A stretch of 10,331 nucleotides of DNA, from positions 1 through 10,331 of the forward strand of contig CAJZIB010000022.1 of NCBI GenBank assembly GCA_916049555.1. The letters are read 5' to 3'. The notes beneath the pieces were generated by a model, which saw only the letters and a program-made list of their open reading frames with translations, did no database searches and was not told where the DNA came from. The stretch is from an uncultured Candidatus Saccharibacteria bacterium. GTDB lineage: Bacteria > Patescibacteriota > Saccharimonadia > Saccharimonadales > Saccharimonadaceae. The translations under genes were made by a program, and so were the position numbers. This document shows, piece after piece, positions 6,749-10,331 of the stretch (positions are counted from its first letter, which is position 1; each line of letters starts with the position of its first letter).

Positions 6749-9700
6749 CTAGCGTAGACTAATCATATTACCGGACTGAGTATTGCCGCTGCTCCCATGA
6801 CGAAGGTTTAATCCCTGATTTAAGCTATTCTGGCCCGCATTTTGGTTAGTATTATCCTGAGATACGCCAGAATCCTCATTAGCTTCATTTGACATCCTTG
6901 CAGGATCTTCATTAGCCTCATTCGACATCCTTGCAGGATCTTCATTAGCCTCATTTGACATCCTTGCAAGCTCCGCATCGATCTCCTCAAGGGTTAATTC
7001 TCGCTCAGGTGTATTAGCACTCCCAGCTCGCTGCTGCTGGATTAAGCGCTCGGCCTCCCTTGAACCTGGAATCGCCTGATCTGCAGGAACTCTAGCCACC
7101 CCAAGATCAATCCCTATCCCATTCCCATTCTCAACAAAATCACCGCCAGCTAAATCTTGGCTATCGTCTTCCCCCTCATTAACACTTAATCTCTGATCGA
7201 TCTCTTTATCCACTTCCGCCCCCGGACGACCATATTTCTTTGCAGAGTATTCCCTAAGCGATTCAAACACATTACGATCTTCTTTTCCAATCGGCGCCAA
7301 AAGCTCCATCGTAAATGGCGAAGACGGCATACCGTTCATCAAAACTGTTGTAATTGCATGATGATTTGGCTGTTTATGTAAATCTTCAGCCTTAAAAACT
7401 GGCGTAAATACCTTTTCAAGCATTTCTGCATCCGTTACACCAACACGGCCAGCCACAATCGTACCTACGTTACCTAATACACCTTCTCGAATCTTATCAG
7501 TCAACTGCGTCATAAACTGGTTTGCCACAATCAGATTTAGGCGGAATTTCCTAGCCTCAGAGAGAATTGATTCAAATGATTCTGTTGAAAAGTTCTGGAA
7601 CTCATCCACAAATAGACAAAAATCTTTACGGTCCTTCTCTGGTGTATCCACACGCGACATGGCGGCAGTCTGGAATTTCATTACAAAAATCATACCGAGA
7701 AGTTTTGAGTTAAGCTCACCAAGTTTACCCTTCGAAAGGTTAACTAATAAAATCTTCTGCTGATCCATGATTTCGCGAATATTAAAGCCCGATTTTACCT
7801 GACCAAGTACCCGCTTCATCATCGTATTCTGCTTAAACGGACTCCATTTTGAAGCAAACCACGTGATCACTTCGCCTGCATCATTTGACTTCTGTGAAGC
7901 TGGGAACTCCTTAGTCCAGTAATCGTACAGATCTCTATCTGTTACATACTTCAATTTATCCATCACCAAATCCGCGTTAATAAAAGGGCTTGGAATATCC
8001 AAGAAGGTCGCTCCCTTCGGATCGCTCATCAGAAGTAGCGCCGCATTCCTAAACATCTGCTCACCGCGCGGACCAAAAATACCAGTATGTCCAGGGTCAT
8101 AAAGTGAGTAAAGCATATTAATCCCCTCTTGTACGATAAAATCTTTCTCTTCAGGCGTCTTTGCCTCCAACATGTTCATTCCGATTGGGAATTCCATATC
8201 TGAAGGATCAAAATAAATCACATCATCAATTCGATCCTCTGGTACCATCGAAAGTAGCTCCTCCGTGACGTCTCCATGTGGATCAATAAAACAAAAACCC
8301 TTCCCGGCTAGCATATCCTGGTATGCAATATTCTTCAAAAATACAGATTTACCCATACCAGAAGCACCAATTACGTACATGTGACGCCTGCGGTCATTAA
8401 CACTTAGTCTAATCTCTTTTGTTGCGCCACGATAAACGTTATTCCCGATCAAAACACCATCAGTAATTAACGCAGTTGGGCCATCAACTTGTTTTGTCAT
8501 CTGTCTCTCAACACCACTTGATGGGATCGAGGCTTGTGATGGCAGATGAAAAATCGATGCAAGTTCCAGAGTATTTAGAACAATTTTTTTATTCGAGACT
8601 GGGAAAAACCTAAAAATGTAGTCTGTTACCAGCTGATCAACTTTTTTGTTCAAATCATACTTAAAACCATTCGAATTTGGCGAATCAAACTGAGAAAAAG
8701 CCGCAACCACACCGCCAACCAAACCCTCGCTGCGTGCTTTTGAATTCGAATGCGCAACAATTCGAATTAAACACTCAAAAGCTGGGTATTTCGACTTATT
8801 ATCAATTGCTTGAATTTCTTCTTGTTTCTTCTGGGTTAATTCTTCTTTTTCTTGTTCATTCTTATCATATTTGTGTTCATCTGGAACTTCAAATGGAGCT
8901 TTGAGTATATCTAAAAATAAATTTAGTACTCGGAGCGGTAAATAAGTGCCACCACTTCCCCAACTTTTCTTACCAGATTTAATATTTTTTATTTTTTGTT
9001 CTGCATTTTTTGTCCAACTAGAAGGTAGTGGTCTAAACATGACCTGAAGCCCCATCCCCTCGCCCTTTTTTACCTTTGAAAACGCATTAAGTAGAGCAAG
9101 TTGTGCATCCCACTTCATATCCTGGAAGGTCATAATTGGATATTCGACTTCTTTCTTCATCACCAGTTCGCCACCAGAAACCGTATTTTCAACACCCAAA
9201 CCAGCTATCTGCGCACTAGTTGTTTCATCCATCCCATCACTACTAAAAATATCTTCTACATCAGTCTCTTCCAACCTAGCCGTAGGATAGGATGTCAGGA
9301 CTGCCTGTTTGACGGTCTCGGTTAGGACTGCTGGTACCACTGCATAATATTTAACGAATCCATCAACCGCCACAATCTCAAATGAGAAATATTTCTGTCC
9401 ATACACATGCGTCTTAATTCCCTCCTTCTTCAAAGTTGAGGAAATAATCGTATACATAATTGTCGCTTGTGAAATCGCTTCATCATTAACGTCACGCTCG
9501 TCACGACCACCACCTTGAATATCATCTGTTGATGGTGGCAAATGGATTAACATTGGAATTAATTTTAGTGAACGCTCATATTCCTTTGCTTTACGTTTTT
9601 TTCTTAAAAATCTCACCGTCACAACGGTTATTACCAAAAGAATTACAAAAAAAACTAATATCCCCACACCCATACCTGGGCTCATTTTTTTCTGGACCAT

Positions 9701-9838
9701 CCTATTTATTCCGGGTTGCGCTATTTCTGTAGTCTTATTATCCACTTTATTCTCGGATGTAGAATTATTTTGTTCAACTTCATCATTAGTTCGATGGTCT
9801 CCACCCTGAATCAATTCCTCTATTCGATTTCCATTCAT
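6749..9838 (-). CDS. Membrane-anchored VirD4/TraD/HerA-like type IV secretion or conjugation ATPase
   Basis: This 1029-residue protein looks like a type IV coupling-type ATPase of the FtsK/HerA class, motors that feed DNA or protein substrates into a secretion channel. A polar N-terminus (1-52) precedes one transmembrane helix (about 55-77) and a strongly basic R-K stretch. That predicts the N-terminus outside and the motor in the cytoplasm. Residues about 90-480 are a large unassigned domain with a charged Glu/Lys segment. The motor has Walker A G-A-S-G-M-G-K-S at 491-498, D-P-H-G-D at 519-523, Walker B L-F-V-D-E-F-Q with Asp745 and Glu746, and A-N-Q at 772-774 as a sensor-like motif. After about 880 the tail is Gly/Asn/Glu-rich and disordered and contains three 11-residue repeats. 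It starts nine bases after the upstream gene, with an AGGGAA site overlapping that stop. Relaxase partner and substrate are unknown, and a pilus or secretion role is equally possible. Confidence 0.85.
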   Translation of the reverse strand: MNGNRIEELIQGGDHRTNDEVEQNNSTSENKVDNKTTEIAQPGINRMVQKKMSPGMGVGILVFFVILLVITVVTVRFLRKKRKAKEYERSLKLIPMLIHLPPSTDDIQGGGRDERDVNDEAISQATIMYTIISSTLKKEGIKTHVYGQKYFSFEIVAVDGFVKYYAVVPAVLTETVKQAVLTSYPTARLEETDVEDIFSSDGMDETTSAQIAGLGVENTVSGGELVMKKEVEYPIMTFQDMKWDAQLALLNAFSKVKKGEGMGLQVMFRPLPSSWTKNAEQKIKNIKSGKKSWGSGGTYLPLRVLNLFLDILKAPFEVPDEHKYDKNEQEKEELTQKKQEEIQAIDNKSKYPAFECLIRIVAHSNSKARSEGLVGGVVAAFSQFDSPNSNGFKYDLNKKVDQLVTDYIFRFFPVSNKKIVLNTLELASIFHLPSQASIPSSGVERQMTKQVDGPTALITDGVLIGNNVYRGATKEIRLSVNDRRRHMYVIGASGMGKSVFLKNIAYQDMLAGKGFCFIDPHGDVTEELLSMVPEDRIDDVIYFDPSDMEFPIGMNMLEAKTPEEKDFIVQEGINMLYSLYDPGHTGIFGPRGEQMFRNAALLLMSDPKGATFLDIPSPFINADLVMDKLKYVTDRDLYDYWTKEFPASQKSNDAGEVITWFASKWSPFKQNTMMKRVLGQVKSGFNIREIMDQQKILLVNLSKGKLGELNSKLLGMIFVMKFQTAAMSRVDTPEKDRKDFCLFVDEFQNFSTESFESILSEARKFRLNLIVANQFMTQLTDKIREGVLGNVGTIVAGRVGVTDAEMLEKVFTPVFKAEDLHKQPNHHAITTVLMNGMPSSPFTMELLAPIGKEDRNVFESLREYSAKKYGRPGAEVDKEIDQRLSVNEGEDDSQDLAGGDFVENGNGIGIDLGVARVPADQAIPGSREAERLIQQQRAGSANTPERELTLEEIDAELARMSNEANEDPARMSNEANEDPARMSNEANEDSGVSQDNTNQNAGQNSLNQGLNLRHGSSGNTQSGNMISLR
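6873..6971 (-). repeat. Three tandem 33-bp repeats in the ATPase tail
   Basis: Three adjacent 33-base units encode an 11-residue repeat (A-R-M-S-N-E-A-N-E-D-P, about residues 958-990 of the ATPase). The encoded residues are the same in all copies, apart from Ser for Pro at the end of the last. The DNA differs at only a few bases, so the expansion is recent. It lies in a low-complexity acidic tail and keeps frame, so copy number could vary without harm. Confidence 0.95.
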
Positions 9839-9843
9839 TTTTC

Positions 9844-9849
9844 TTCCCT
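9844..9849 (-). promoter_or_regulatory. Ribosome binding site of the ATPase, overlapping the upstream stop codon
   Basis: AGGGAA on the minus strand shares bases with the TAG stop (9848-9850) of the upstream gene and lies five bases before ATG 9838. This tight layout suggests translational coupling and supports a single operon. Confidence 0.65.
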
Positions 9850-10330
9850 ACCCATTTCCTTGCCCCAATATTCGACCATACCTATCTTTCAAAAATTTAG
9901 CTTTGAGATCACGCATCTTTTTATATTTATTCACGGGATCTTTTATATCAATCACTGAGTCCACTGCCTTCACGAATTCCGGCTCCAAGCCATCGATATC
10001 CTTCGCCTTTGGCAAATCAGTTCCCAAAACGTCTTCTTTTTTATCTGTACGTAAAGTTTCTGATGTAACCACCTCGCCTAATGGTACTGTCCCCACACTC
10101 GGCTGCTGCTGAAAGCCCATTGCATTAATACTGGCATTTCCCAAAATTGCAGTATTTCCATAAGCATCTCTTGTCGATTCATTTACACGATCCACATTTT
10201 TAGAAAATTGTTCAACTTTTTGTTCAATATTTTGCTCAAAAGAATTCTCGGTCTTAGTTAATGCTGGATCTAAATTTTTGTACTCAGGGTTATAATTTGG
10301 CGCCTCAAAATTATTCCATTGCCCCATCAT
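9848..10330 (-). CDS. Small soluble protein upstream of the ATPase, unknown, possibly incomplete at the window edge
   Basis: I do not recognise this 160-residue product. It has no signal peptide, membrane helix or cysteine. The first 60 residues are rich in Asn, Gln and Glu, with a stretch likely to form a helix or short coiled coil (about 25-55). The middle is Gly/Val/Thr-rich and probably disordered. The C-terminal 50 residues are charged, ending in a basic Lys/Arg-rich helix-like segment (Y-K-K-M-R-D-L-K-A-K). Two consecutive ATG codons (10330 and 10327) lie at the very edge. No ribosome site can be seen, so the true start may be there or outside the window. Only nine bases separate it from the ATPase gene, so it is probably an accessory or adaptor of the same machine; that role is inferred from position only. 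Confidence 0.7.
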   Translation of the reverse strand: MMGQWNNFEAPNYNPEYKNLDPALTKTENSFEQNIEQKVEQFSKNVDRVNESTRDAYGNTAILGNASINAMGFQQQPSVGTVPLGEVVTSETLRTDKKEDVLGTDLPKAKDIDGLEPEFVKAVDSVIDIKDPVNKYKKMRDLKAKFLKDRYGRILGQGNG

Positions 10331-10331
10331 T

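Overview
The window carries five protein genes, all on the minus strand, so transcription runs from high to low coordinates. Base composition is moderate and slightly AT-rich. All five genes end in TAG or TAA and use TGG for tryptophan, consistent with the standard code. A short GyrB without the insert of proteobacterial enzymes, a tandem gyrB-gyrA pair, a long-tailed membrane FtsK/HerA-type ATPase and a repeat-bearing surface protein together suggest a Candidatus Saccharibacteria (TM7)-like member of the Patescibacteria/CPR. This is a judgement from protein style, not a search result; another small-genome or Gram-positive-like lineage is possible.

Layout in transcription order. (1) At the right edge (9848-10330) is a small, soluble, unrecognised protein, possibly cut by the window end. 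(2) Nine bases later comes a 1029-residue membrane-anchored VirD4/TraD/HerA-like ATPase (6749-9838) with intact Walker A and B motifs and a low-complexity tail holding three perfect copies of an 11-residue repeat. Spacing says these two form an operon, probably part of a type IV secretion, conjugation or pilus-like machine extending off the right edge. (3) A 214-base gap carries a near-consensus sigma-70 promoter for gyrB (4546-6534), followed after 14 bases by gyrA (1850-4531). This is the complete DNA gyrase operon, closed by a strong intrinsic terminator at 1813-1840. (4) A 246-base gap between gyrA and the next gene holds that terminator, an operator-like repeat pair and a tentative promoter. 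(5) The last gene (53-1603) encodes a secreted or surface protein with a signal segment, an unrecognised aromatic-rich ectodomain with one cysteine pair, an 11-unit Pro-Glu-Lys-Pro stalk, an acidic linker and a C-terminal membrane anchor. The final 52 bases show nothing I can call.

The gyrase pair is housekeeping. Two details stand out in it: a natural Asn in the GyrB Toprim EGDSA motif, at a position where Asn is a quinolone-resistance change in other bacteria, and an acidic N-terminal extension on GyrA. The surface protein and the ATPase pair are the accessory part. Both would fit a host-attached lifestyle (adhesion, export or DNA exchange), but nothing in the sequence proves that they work together.
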